Source: Bryoerythrophyllum caledonicum (lineage: Eukaryota; Streptophyta; Bryopsida; Pottiales; Pottiaceae). From it: a stretch of 64,000 bases of DNA. Shown here one piece after another: positions 26,400 through 37,353 of the stretch. Within the stretch, counting starts at the first letter, position 1, and every line of letters begins with the position of its first letter. The DNA lies in contig OZ020515.1 in the NCBI GenBank assembly GCA_963971425.1, positions 15,206,291 to 15,270,290 on the forward strand, read 5' to 3'. A model generated the notes under the pieces. The model did no database searches and was not told where the DNA came from. It was given only the letters and a program-made list of their open reading frames with translations. The translations under genes were made by a program, and so were the position numbers.

Positions 26400-26820
26400 C
26401 ATCCAAGTTCGTGATGCCGGCTCAATGTACAAACTCAACGTCATAATCATGCGGCAACAAAGCCCACATGGCGAGCTTGCCAGTAAGCTTGTTTGACTCC
26501 ATGAGCTACTACAAGGGTGATGGTCGATCATCTACGTAAAATGTTGTCCATACAAATAGGGCCAAAAATGAGCCATGGTCCAAATCGCGGCCAAGGCCTC
26601 CTCCTTTTAGGATAAATAGTTAGACTCCGCATTGTTGGTGCTCCTAGGAGCAAATGCCACAACGTATTTCCATCCCTCATCATCCTTCTCAATCAATATT
26701 GCCCCAAATCCCACAACACTTCGGTCTATGTGCAACTGAAAGGGTTGTGTAGGATTTAGACGCCACAACACAGGCACTGAACCGAGCTGCGATTGAAGCC
26801 AAATGGGAGAAACTTTCATA
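26400..26820 (-). pseudogene. Ty3/gypsy RNase H fragment
   Basis: A minus frame reads PTQPFQLHIDRSVVGFGAIL then YVVAFAPRSTNNAESNYLS, typical of the RT-linked RNase H start. After a stop and frame change it continues MESNKLTGKLAMWALLPHDY and AGITNLDVDGLS, the C-terminal part. The fragment is degenerate. It joins the RT fragment after a deletion. Confidence 0.8.
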
Positions 26821-27267
26821 GGTAGAGCTGATCTCTCCCATCCTGATCAACTCCCCGAAATGCATTCTTTACTCGGTCATCCACCATCAATGGAATCAGG
26901 TGATAACTAGACTACAAATCTAGAGTACAAAATACATTAACTTGGTCCACCACATCAAACAACTCCTCCGGCGTGTGCATGGGGTACCGGTTTGACTTAG
27001 TCTTGCAATTGACCGGCCTATAATCCCCACTCATCCGCTTCTCCATCCAGTTGCCAAAGATATTCTTCTTCGATGGCATAACCGTGCCAAAAGCGTATTT
27101 GTCGTTGGAGAGCTCAATCAGGCTCGCAGCCAACAACTCTTGACAACAAGTCTAAACCCTAACTTTCTCTAAAAGACTGAGCTTGTACGGACGTCAGAGG
27201 ATTGTGGGGTCGGCTTTAAACTGGATGTGAATGGGCTTGCCTCTATACTCCTCCAAATCAGGTAGAC
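26821..27267 (-). pseudogene. Ty3/gypsy reverse transcriptase fragment
   Basis: The minus frame contains LPDLEEYRGKPIHIQFKADP, LAASLIELSNDKYAFGTVMP, SGDYRPVNCKTKSNRYPMHT and PEELFDVV, then RVKNAFRGVDQDGRDQLY. It then jumps directly to sequence upstream of RNase H. The polymerase active-site box (Y/F-x-D-D) and about 100 flanking residues are missing. Stops occur within the frame. The N-terminal side is interrupted by the TTAA element at 27268. Confidence 0.85.
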
Positions 27268-28424
27268 TTAACCCCTAAGAGCCCAAGTGTACTTGAGGCG
27301 TACGTTTTGGATTTTGGGCATATACCTTAGAGTGGAAAAAATACTCCGATTCTTATGAAAATTTTACATTGCATTGTCCTTGATGAAAAATATATGGGGA
27401 ATTTTTCAAATATGATTTTGGACTTTTGGTTCAAAAGTAATTAGCCTTCGAAGGTCAAAATGGGGAGTCTGGACTGTAGGGGCAGCCATGTCAACCAATG
27501 CAATTTGAGGAGAAAAATGGGGCAGAATTTTGGGACAGAAAGTGCAAGGAAAGGAGTCCAAACTTCTATGCACGAAGTCCGAGTGGAAAAAACTTTGAAA
27601 ATTATCAAAAGAGTTACTAAAATAATTTAAAAAAAATAGCAAACAACCGGCTGTCAGCTGCCTTGCCAGCGTCCCGCGCTAGAAGTGGGCCCACTGAGAT
27701 TTTTTTTAAAATTTAAATTTTTGTAAATTTTTTTTTAAAATTTAAAATTTAATTTTTTTTTTCATTCTTGGTATTCGGTCCAACCGCAAGGGCTGTCAAT
27801 AGCAGGACGAATCGGCCGCCCAATTTCAAGCACTACCCTTTCCCATAATGCTTTATTTATTCCATATATTCATGAAAATTATGGATTTTACTAATTTAAG
27901 TCATTTATTTTTCTAAAATTAGTGAAAAAATAAATTGAAAGTTTCCACCATTGGGATTCTCAAATGCAACAACTTGTATGAAACAAACAATTTCATATCA
28001 CTGATGTAGTAATTGTCATCATTTTGTACTCCCTTTCACTAAAGTGTATATTTCTACATCTATTACCCCTCGAATTGACCTCAAATTTGCACACAAATAG
28101 CTAACAATATATAAGTCATATTGGTAAAAGATTTGATCACATTTCAATGTAAAAACTGAAAGATATGCCTAGTCAAAGTAGGCTGACCTTGCCGGTCAAG
28201 GGGAAAAAAGTACTTTTCTTTGCACTTCAAACACTATAATCTTCACATCCGTGCGGTGGATTGCAACCAAATTTGAATTGTAAATTCATATACATGTCTA
28301 TTTTGAGATTATATGGTTGAAAGTCTAAAATTAGGCTATAATGTTAGATTTTGTTGCCACTTGTTGATGATGGCACTTTTGGAGTTTTTCATGAGGGAAA
28401 ATGCCTTGGGCTTTTAGGGGTTAA
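27268..28424. mobile_element. piggyBac-like non-autonomous element, TTAA target duplication
   Basis: TTAA at 27268-27271 and 28421-28424 flank an element whose ends are inverted repeats CCCCTAAGAGCCCAAG and CTTTTAGGGG preceded by GCCTTGGG. About 16 bp match with one mismatch. Removing the element and one TTAA restores the gypsy reading frame (A-L-S-L-P-D-L-E-E-Y). The interior is AT-rich with no transposase. Near 27700-27760 there are short A/T palindromic runs. Confidence 0.8.
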
Positions 28425-28869
28425 GGCAAAACAACTACAATGTGAACGTATAAACGTTTGTATCCTCCATGCCTCGGCACTGATAAGATATGTCTTCAAA
28501 TCCAAAGGCCAATCATCAAACTCTATGGTCTCCTTCTCCACCGTAGAAGACTCAATGCGTATTGGCACGGCCGGTGATTGCTACTTCGTAGCAGAGATGG
28601 CATTTATGCCCCTAGACTCCTCACTCATGGGTTCCACAGAAAATCTTGTGTAGCGGTGATAAAATTGGGAAAAGATATCCCGAGAATCCTCTCAACTAAA
28701 GTCCTCAGCGAAAGCTCCAAAGAGCGTTGGGCACAAAGCCCCTTAGCAACATGCCTCTTCAAACAAAAAAACAGCTCTACTTCCTCGATCTCTGTGAGAT
28801 GTGCCACCGCTGCCCAATGACCATCAGAGTCAGCCTCCATTACGCGTGGATGGTCCCGTAAATGGCGCT

Positions 28870-29447
28870 GAACAATAAATTAGTGGCCACAAAGCGAAAC
28901 GAAACTATTCAAGTCAATGGCTCGACCGAACAAATAACAATGTTGGCCCTTATAGAGATCTGGTGCGGCAATGGTGCATGTCAAAAAGTCCATCTCATCA
29001 CCTGCTTCCTCTCATTTGTAGAGGGCTTATTATAAGTTTGGGAAGAAAAATCCCAAACCATGGCCGGATCGCGAGTCTTAAAGGCAAAAGACCCTGGGTA
29101 GCACATCAATGTAGAAATGCCCCTCCCTAGTGAAACCAACCGGTTCACCACCACCAATGATGGCTCATCATCGTTGGTACCCTTCGTGAAAACACGGTGG
29201 TCGTCCAAGAAGTCATCGACATCACAGCGCACGCGCCATTGCACTTGAGCAAGTGCAAAGGTGAGTGTCGCCGATGATGCCATGTTGGTCCACATCCAAC
29301 GTAGCCGATGGGCGTAAGAGCCCAACGCCGCGGCATTAACAAAAATGGGGGGACCAAGAAGGTGTGGAATGTATCCCTTATCTTCACGCATCTTTGTCCG
29401 TGTATCCCCCAATCGCGGTACATTCTCAAAAAGTTCCCCAGTGGCGT
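28870..29447 (-). pseudogene. C5 cytosine methyltransferase domain, C-terminal half (motifs VI-X)
   Basis: The minus frame reads ELFENVPRLGDTR (motif VI, FENV) at about 29425 and ALGSYAHRLRWMWTNMA (motif VIII, RxR) at about 29300. A conserved segment PGSFAFKTRDPAMVWDFSS follows. After a frame change near 29000 comes YLFGRAIDLNSF, matching motif X (GR/NA). AHRxRxxWxN is close to the DNMT3/DRM type. The first residues of the open frame before ATGELF come from the inserted LTR-like element at 29448. Confidence 0.85.
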
Positions 29448-31412
29448 TGTAGAAGAAAATTTGTCTTGTAAATATAAATAAATCCAAGATAATTTCCTAG
29501 TGGGGGGTCTTAGGGAGGCTTAGTTGAGCCTATCGTTTTAATAACTAAGGTCACATGTTAGATAGGAATGTCTTTTGTTTAACAAATTGCTTAAGATAAC
29601 GAATTATCCATTATTGGTGTGTTAATTAACCCTTGTGCTTTTCCCGTGAGTGCACTCTACACTCTTACAGTCAATTAGTGGTTAAACATGCATTTGTGAT
29701 TATGTGGGATCCTCTCACTAAAGGACACAAAAAGTCTTTAAGTATTTTAGTGAGTGATACGATTTGTCTTGTTTATTATCAATGCATCATAACCGATTCC
29801 ATTACCAACTCTAATTGCTAATTCATTTTTATTAGAATTGACAACTATGCTAGCTATTCTATTTTGCCATGAGCTTTTGGGTTCGGAATTCTATCCTGGC
29901 TTCCCACTTTTGCTCCACTGGTCCGCCTTCAGTTAATCATTTCATCATACCTGCAAAATTTTCCATTCAAAGAAACACCGGACAACAATTATATCTCACT
30001 CTCGGTATAATTGTTGTTATTGATAGCCCTTTGCTATCAAATCTATGTGTTCTCTCACTAATACTTCCTCATGGCAAATGGTCTTGTTTTATGTCGTCAA
30101 TCTCATGACACATACAAGCAATATCTTTTTCTTTAGTTTGACTTAATGGCCACTTGGTCAAACTTTAATATAAAAGGCATCTAGCCCAACTTATGACAAC
30201 ATGGTCATTTAATATAAATTCACAAGACTCTCTCGGCCCACTCTTGGCTCTTTAGTCTTATTCTTCCATCTTCTCCAAATTAATGCTCTTTCTTTTAGCA
30301 ATTTTTTTCTTCTCAATTTACCTTCACTACTCGTCATGCTTCACCCACATGATCTTTTAATGCTTCAAGTCATACTACAATGACATAAATTGCTTTTGGG
30401 AAAATTATCATTGTCTTATAATTTAATGACTAAGGGTGATCAATCCTTATTTCACACATTATAAACGTAATTTCACTCGGCAATTCTATTAGACAAATAG
30501 TATAATTGTATGCATTTACCCCACCCGCTATCCACTCATCTCAGTTTTAGACTTGGGGGAATTACAACAGTCATACAAGACTATTTGTAATTATCACTTT
30601 ATGGTTTTTATAATTCGTCACATCACTCGGTGTTTACCATCGGAAAGGATTTGACAAATGGTTATATAATAAAAGGTCTCGATTACTACAGTGCTTCACA
30701 GCTTCTCCATTTATGATATTCAATTTAGTTATAGATACTGGTAGTATATTATAGCATTCTCAGTGTAGTGATTGAGAATGGACTACACCATCGATTAATT
30801 GTATTTGGATACACCCATTCATTCTTGAGCCATTAATTGGGTATCATTTTCACAAATCAGCATTTTGTGAAAATAGGCTCAATCAACGACTATTGGTCTT
30901 CTGCAATCAACCATCAAAATCCCAAGGATTCCGACTTCATCATCCTCTAACCTCCAATCTACAACTCTGATGTAATGTAGACCACTGGTAATGCAGAAAT
31001 TACACCAACAGATTTGATATCATAAAATTAGGCTTGTATTCCATAAAATTTTGAGAGTTACCATTACCATCCTAGGACACACATTCAAAGTGAGAAAAAT
31101 GTGGTGTGTTCTAAAGTTGGATTCAATTCCTTTATATCCCTCTTGTGACTATTGGTTTCTCAACCTAGACCAATGATCTTCTCTCTCAACTTCCATAACT
31201 ACTCATGTGTCTTACTCTTGATAACTTCCCCCTGATAACTTCCTTTACTTACTTACTTAACCGCCTATTAGTCTTTTTTACACTACTCCAAAAAATTAGG
31301 GTAAATGTTCACACTGTTTCATACTATTTGTAAACTAGTGCTACTTAAGATCCCTATTCACACTGTAAAGACAAATAGTGTTCAAAAAGTAAAATTTATG
31401 CACTTCAGGCGT
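29443..31412. mobile_element. LTR-like insertion (TG...CA, 1960 bp) with 5-bp target duplication GGCGT
   Basis: GGCGT at 29443-29447 and 31408-31412 bracket a 1960-bp AT-rich segment that starts TGTAGAAG and ends CACTTCA. It separates methyltransferase motifs IV and VI. It has no coding sequence that I recognise. A long solo LTR or non-autonomous LTR element fits best. Confidence 0.65.
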
Positions 31413-31800
31413 CGATTACTAAGAAATCCACCACTAGATGGGCCTCAACAAATACGCAAAGAGACTTGGCCGTGAATGGCCTTGGCAAGGCCATCTAGCA
31501 ATCACCTAATCCATGTGACCTAACTGGCAAAGATCATCCTTACCGATCGACATCACATCACGTGGCAACTTGCCAAAACACCCTCGAATTCCAGAAGGTG
31601 ATTACAGCTCCAGAAGAGGCTGAATGTGATGGTAAACGGCACGGTTGGCTGCAAAGCCACTATCCACGTGAACTTACCTACGTATCTTGAGCTCGACCTC
31701 TAATACAACCGCGAGCCCTGTACTCATATCCGCAAATAGCTCCACGAGGGTAATACCCTCATCTGGTCGTCGCCACGGAGTAGTAAAAGCCAACATAGGA
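31413..31800 (-). pseudogene. C5 cytosine methyltransferase domain, N-terminal half (motifs I-IV)
   Basis: The minus frame reads GITLVELFADMSTGLAVVLE (motif I, AdoMet binding; the usual Gly after FA is Asp here) near 31712-31755. Then come YVHVDSG-like sequence (motif II), LGCFGKLPRDV and HMD.VIARWPCQGHS. The catalytic PCQ is at 31473-31493, with Cys present. Stops occur at three or more points. The domain continues at 29447 after the LTR-like insertion. Confidence 0.85.
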
Positions 31801-32177
31801 AAGGAAGAGTCTAATGAGGGATGTGGAACATCTTGGGCATCGACGATCTTTAGGCTGCAACAAGTGAGTTCCAATAGAGTCGCCTATGGAGGTAGTGTAT
31901 CATTGCAGTGACAAGCAAGGCTCACCACTCATGTGTGTTCACGTGATTTCGCTATTGTCGACATTAGAGCACATGTCTCTCTCAAAAGCGTAGAACAACA
32001 TGGCAAATCGGATGCCAAATCACAACACCCGAACATAGTATCTGCCGTGGAAATCACCGCACTAACTACAAAGACAACCAGAATGAGCTCCTTTCTGCCG
32101 TCACCGGCAGACCATCCAAGCCTCATCTAGGCCTCCTCAATCTAATTATCCACCCTAAAATCGAGGGGATAATGCGC

Positions 32178-32560
32178 CTACTGACCTACCAAAATGTTGT
32201 CGTTGGTGGCTGCATTCACAACGCACTGGAGAGGTACGTGGAAGAACAAAGGATCAAATCCCATGCCGAACATCAACTCCAACGGATGTCGTGTGTAGCC
32301 CATGGCCTTCTCTGTGCCCCTAACCGATGTTACAATCATAAATGGGCAAGGTTGGAGGTTCAAAGCACCTAGACCCAAACCCTGGGCTATCTGCTTGCCA
32401 ATCATCACTCGCTGAGCTCTGAAGTCCAACATAACACGTTATGGGGTAGCTCAAATGGGATTGTCGTCCGTATGGCCAATCACCATGACCTTATCGTCAT
32501 TCACCAAACGTTCCACCTCTGGACACACACTACGTCGCTCCCGTGCTAATCGGGCTGCAA
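32178..32560 (-). pseudogene. Retroviral-type aspartic protease region of the gypsy element
   Basis: The minus frame VMLDFRAQRVMIGKQIAQGL corresponds to the protease active-site region. The expected D-S/T-G is changed to D-F-R. Downstream are GYTRHPLELMFGMG and PLQCVVNAATNDNILVGQ, typical of the gypsy protease flap and end. Upstream (32440-32560) RLARERRSVCPEVERL continues to the non-LTR insertion. The protease is inactive by sequence. Confidence 0.7.
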
Positions 32561-33415
32561 CGTCACAAAGAAGAAGAAGAACGGCGGTCCCCGAAGGGAC
32601 GAGGCCGGCGTGAATTAAGTGTCCGTTCATTCCACCACTAAGTTCATGCCCACCGGGCATGGGTTAGAAATATGGAACTACTTCCCCCTTTCGAGGGAGG
32701 ACACTATGTACCCAGTAACAAGTAGCCAATATCAAAAGACCCAAGGTCCAAAAAGTCTCTTAAAGGAAGGAGGAAGTGTACGGTGAAATTGTAAGTACAT
32801 GTCTATGGAGGGAGGTTCGATGCGTCAGGAAGGGGTTGGTTGTTTTCGTTTGTGTAGGAGTATCGACATAGCATGTTGAATTGCAATAGTGTTAATATTT
32901 GAAAAGGTGGTTTTGATTAAAGCGATGGGGATTTTAAATGTGTCTTCAAGGGTTGTCATTGAGGGAATGAAGGTGGTGGCTCTGGCTCCCGCGGTGATGA
33001 CAATAAGGGGGTCTACTTTCCATCCTAGTGCTTGAATATCGTCAATTAGTGGTTGATATTTATTTATTTTATTTGTTATAGTGTCCAGAGAGAATCTATC
33101 ATTACAATATGTAAATTCAATAAACTGAATAGTGAGACTAGGGTCTATGTGGTTTGGTGGGGGGGTCTTTGTATGAAAGTCCTCGAACACATAGTAGGTC
33201 GGGTTTGAATCTCGCATTACATTGACATTTTTGAGTGTGGCAGGTGCATGGTAATAGCCATGGCGGGACCGTATTTTCTTGTGGGTTGTCATTAAAGGTT
33301 CCGGCATTTATGAGAATGAAGCAACGGGATTTGGTTGATGATATAAGTAGTTTACGAATAACCCATACGGCTTTGTTATGTCTTTTGACAATTAGTTAGT
33401 GACTGCAACGTCACA
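32555..33415 (-). mobile_element. 5'-truncated non-LTR retrotransposon with 13-bp target duplication
   Basis: CTGCAACGTCACA occurs at 32555-32567 and 33403-33415, bracketing 835 bp. The element is on the minus strand. Its 3' end (about 32570-32665) carries two hairpins and a (TTC)n tail, and its coding end is the frame 33307-32825. Removing it rejoins the gypsy frame across CDVA|ARLARE. Confidence 0.9.
32825..33307 (-). pseudogene. C-terminal endonuclease-like domain of the non-LTR element
   Basis: A 160-codon open frame ends at the natural stop. It has DPSLTIQFIEFTYCNDRF, a Lys-rich helix (TITNKINKYQPLIDDIQALG), VDPLIVITAGARATTFIPSM and NINTIAIQHAMSILLHKRK. The D...E-F-T...K spacing resembles the PD-(D/E)XK restriction-like endonuclease of R2-type non-LTR elements. 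That assignment is inference from motif pattern. The first part of the protein is missing through 5' truncation. Confidence 0.6.
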
Positions 33416-35392
33416 CAAATAAGCCACTCCAGAGATCAAGGATTGATCTTCGGAGGACTACTCCATAGGTAAGGACGTGGAATTGGCCTCAAACCCCGAA
33501 ATAGCCTCCGCCGCCAATTTTGCCCGCATTGCCACAAAATCCTCCTTGGTGGGTGGAGCCGTCATTGCCTACGACACCTCCTACAATGGCATGTCCACCT
33601 TGCCCTCCAACATACTGCCCGCCAAATGGAATACATTGTATGGTTGAAAATCGGATGTCAAAAAGTCCACACCAGCAAACATTGACAATTGCAATACCTT
33701 ATATCCCAAAGTGTGTGTGGCATCTCTACGAGTGGAGGAAATTGTTGGGGCCGAAGGTGGAGTGGGAGCCGCAATAGAAGTTGCCGCTTTTGAGATGTTG
33801 AACAAAAGAGGTAGCCGGGACTTACCTATGTGGTCCGGTAAACCCATGTGGCGTGGACAACCACTACCACGTAGCACAGAGAGAGAAGGAGCCATCGCTT
33901 GTGCGGTAGTTTGAGCACTAGTAGCAATTACTGCCACCATTTCTTCTGAAGCGCCATAGAAATAGCAATCTAGGGCTGAAGATCAGCCCTAACCTCTTAT
34001 TGGAAGGTGTGTGTCGGTCACTTGTTCTAAAGAAGCCATCGCGCTCAGCTGCTTTTTCAGCTCCTTCATTTCGGCCTGAAGAGTCTTAATGACATCCAAT
34101 TCAACAACCAAAGACCTTGGGCGCTTCTCCAAGTGAAGAGCAAAACAACTTTCTTCACAATGGCCAATCTTGCCACAATGAGAACATGTCACAGACTTCT
34201 TTCCCTTGCCTCCAACTTTCTCTCCAAGCTTGGCTATCTTGAACTTGGCCTTGGCCTTCACCGTGCTTGCCCCCTTCTTCTTGGAGCAATTAGAGTTCTC
34301 CTTGATGTGAGCCGCCTTTCCAAAAGCCCAACGATGTACAACCTTTTCAGGTTGTGTGTCCGCCAAGCTACCGGTCGCGGTGGCAAGCTTCTTAGGGGTA
34401 GAAGCGTCCGTTAGTGCCATGACCAAATCTGTGGCCTTGCTCATGCCCAAAGCCCTACCAAGCGCCTCGACCTCAACGAACATCTGTCGTAAAGTGGCAT
34501 TCCCGTAGTGCGAAAAAAATAAGATGTGGACTAATCAACTCCACCATCCGCTTATTTAGCTTCAAATTGAAGATCTTCACCAGTAGGCGTTCGGTGAACA
34601 TGTCACCGGCTTCCGCTAAGAGCCATGCCAACCGGGTATACATTATACGTCGAGTATCGTCCTTCCCCCGGCAGAAATCCAGGATGTACTGCATGTGATC
34701 ACGCATGAACCACCCGTACTCCACCTCCAAATGCGCCATGAATAGCGTCAAATGATCGAAGGCTGGCGGATTGCCAACCGCCATCAATGCCATACATGTA
34801 TCCATGACCAAAAGTGACATGGCCTCCATGTTAGACCGTTTGGCCACAATGGCAACGCCCTCGCCCTAGAGCCCTTATCGAAGAATCTCTCTTCCACCTT
34901 GGTCTCGTCGGTGGAAGTAGAGAGTTGGGAAACTACACTCTCCTTGAGAGTAGTTGCCAACTCCACACGTTGGCGCCGGTACTCCTCAACGGGACGCAAT
35001 TGTGCTTTGTGTTGTGTGGTCCAGCTCCTTGATCACTGAAGGGCCTTTAACTCCTAGAGTTAGGACAAGAGCTCAAACAAATACCAACCGTTAAACGACG
35101 GCGTCTGCTAGCGCTTCTCCTTCATCCATGTCTGGAATCAGAGCCGCCAATCGAGCAAGGAGATGCCCCCAACCCGCCTCAAGAACTTGTCTTGTAAGAC
35201 AGGATGTTGATCATCATTTATGTCCTCAAACATGCCTACACTCTTGACTCGAAGCCTACGGTCGGTATCCAATGCCAAAATAGGATCAAAAGCCTTGTCT
35301 ATATCTGATTTAGGTTCAAAGTCTGTGGTGGAAGCACTCTCCGAGTGGCCTGGTGAAGGGGAGCGGTAATACCGACTCCGTGTAATCACCAT
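33416..35392 (-). pseudogene. Ty3/gypsy gag with CCHC zinc knuckle
   Basis: The minus frames begin MVITRSRYYRSPSPGHSES (35392) and run in pieces through AHLEVEYGWFMRDHMQYILD, CRGKDDTRRIMYTRLAWLL and the zinc knuckle CSHCGKIGHCEESC (about 34150-34200). A coiled stretch IKTLQAEMKELKKQLSAM follows. Several stops and frameshifts separate the pieces. The sequence continues to the protease linker at 33416. Confidence 0.75.
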
Positions 35393-37353
35393 AAATAAAA
35401 ACCAAGCCAGGCCCTAACTACGGGTACCATCTAAAGGATAAGGGTACGAATGGACAGTTTGCACCTGCAAAACCACCAAACTTTGTGGTTCACCGGTCAT
35501 CACCTCCGACTAGCACAAATTTAACCACAACTCCCCAATAAAAAGGCCTTGCCGGCCATAAATCTGACTTCACTCCTACAGAACCCAATCACAATCCAGG
35601 TCAAGTAACAATGGGCCACTGGAGAACACCGGCAACAAGCCCGCAACACGGGGGAGGTACCGCACAAGAATCTAGAAATCAAAATCAGATCCTCTCCTAC
35701 AACAACATTAAAGCAATAATGAAAATGACCAGTGCCACTAGAACACACCTAAAGTGGATGGTCACCAGTTGCAAAACGTGCAACAACATTAGGGAAACAC
35801 CTAAAGGTGTCCTTCCTGAAATCTAAAACTAAGGAAGTAGCGAGCTAATACGGTCGCAGTGTTTACAAACACAAGTCGTTCCAATGCAAATCACACATTG
35901 AATGATAAATGCGCTCAACATCTTTTCAATACCAAAATTAGATTAATGATGAAATGTCCTAAATATAGGCGCAAATTTCACTCATAACTAAGTTAAATTG
36001 CCCTAGTTACATACCTTCAAAGTATAAACACTAATCTTTTTTTAACAACCTACCAAAATGCGGTTTTGAAGAAACGTTCTCCACTAAAAAAATTCTTCTT
36101 CCACAAGTAGAAATCCCTATGGGGAGCTCAAATCCGAAATCGGAATTTTAAAAAATGAATAGTTTGCAAGATATCAACCCACAGTGAATGAATTTTGCCC
36201 AAATAAAATGTTTTTTCAATAATGGATGAAAATTGCCCACAGTGGATGAATTCATCCAAATGGATGAAAATTGCTTATCAGGTGTAGCAGTTGTTCTTCT
36301 TCATCGAATTCTTGCACCGCTCACATCTTGGTCAAAAACTGTCCGATTTGGGCGCCGTTTGTTGTATTGGCTCCATCTTGACGCGCCCTACAATATCAAT
36401 CTAAGCACCCAAAAATTTCCAAACCCATCCAAGCTCAAATTCTAGAACCAAAGAGTAGAATATGGGAGGGTCTTTGTCAAGTGAATAACTAGTGAATCAC
36501 TAGGGTAGTCAAGCATCTCGTACTCCACGAAGGAAGAATCAACGATTGCAAGTAGTATAAGAGAACGCGAAGCCTATACTAATAACAAACAGTCACTCAC
36601 AACCAAAGGTAATCACTACACACTCTCAAACTCACTTACAAAATTTGACTTGACAAAGACGTCAAGTCAAGGACGTGTGCGGCCCTATGCGCACACATGC
36701 ACAACCCTAGATGGATGAAAAATATCCACGGATGAATGTGGTGCGCCGCCGTACGTCCGTAAACCCATAGACTAGTATCAAATCAATTCATGCTAAAACA
36801 TTATAATGCGGAGAGGCCCTCGACGCCACGTTCCCTTACACCTTATATTTGTAGGTGTTCATTATATATGAGTAATTATGGTATACTTGCCAAGATATTG
36901 CCAAGTAATTATGCTTTACTTTATTTGTCTTTAAAGACATGCATGAACTTTACAATTATAAAAGTACATATTATCAAGGAAAATAATTTATTACTAGATA
37001 CATTATTAAGACAATTTTTAATATATACAATGGGAAACAACTCTATACCCATTTGGTGCCTAGTACCTAGGGTACCTAGGTATTGCATTGCGTCGTGTAT
37101 CGGAACCGAGAGGTAGATAGCAAAAGGGGCGCTAGGTCATCATTAGCAACATGGCCCTCGGGGCCCCAAGGAATGAGCGAGATGCCTTCATCCTTTAATC
37201 CAACCAGAATAGCATGGCCACCACCTATATAATTAGTAGCAAATGTGCAACGGCTTTGTGCCTCTCGTGGAGTCAGATCATTGAGAACATATCATTTTGT
37301 TGGAGGTGGATTTCACCTTTTACCGAGCAAATGATGATGTCCTCCTTTGTTCA
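35393..37353. other. Gene-free region upstream of the gypsy gag
   Basis: No gene recognised. A LTR would be expected just to the right of 35392, but I could not find its partner. Repeated TGGATGAA words occur at 36185-36275 and 36710-36735. A palindrome TACCTAGGGTACCTAGGTA lies near 37065-37083. Confidence 0.35.

Larger units (their letters stand above)
26320..35392 (-). mobile_element. Decayed Ty3/gypsy retrotransposon carrying a C5 DNA methyltransferase, with three nested insertions
   Basis: Minus-strand order is gag (33.4-35.4 kb), aspartic protease (about 32.2-32.55 kb), cytosine methyltransferase (31.41-31.8 and 28.87-29.45 kb), reverse transcriptase (26.82-27.27 kb) and RNase H (26.4-26.82 kb). 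No integrase or LTR was recognised, so it is truncated at its 3' side. Insertions with exact duplications lie at 27268-28424, 29443-31412 and 32555-33415. Many stops and frameshifts make it inactive. Each part is listed separately. Confidence 0.85.
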
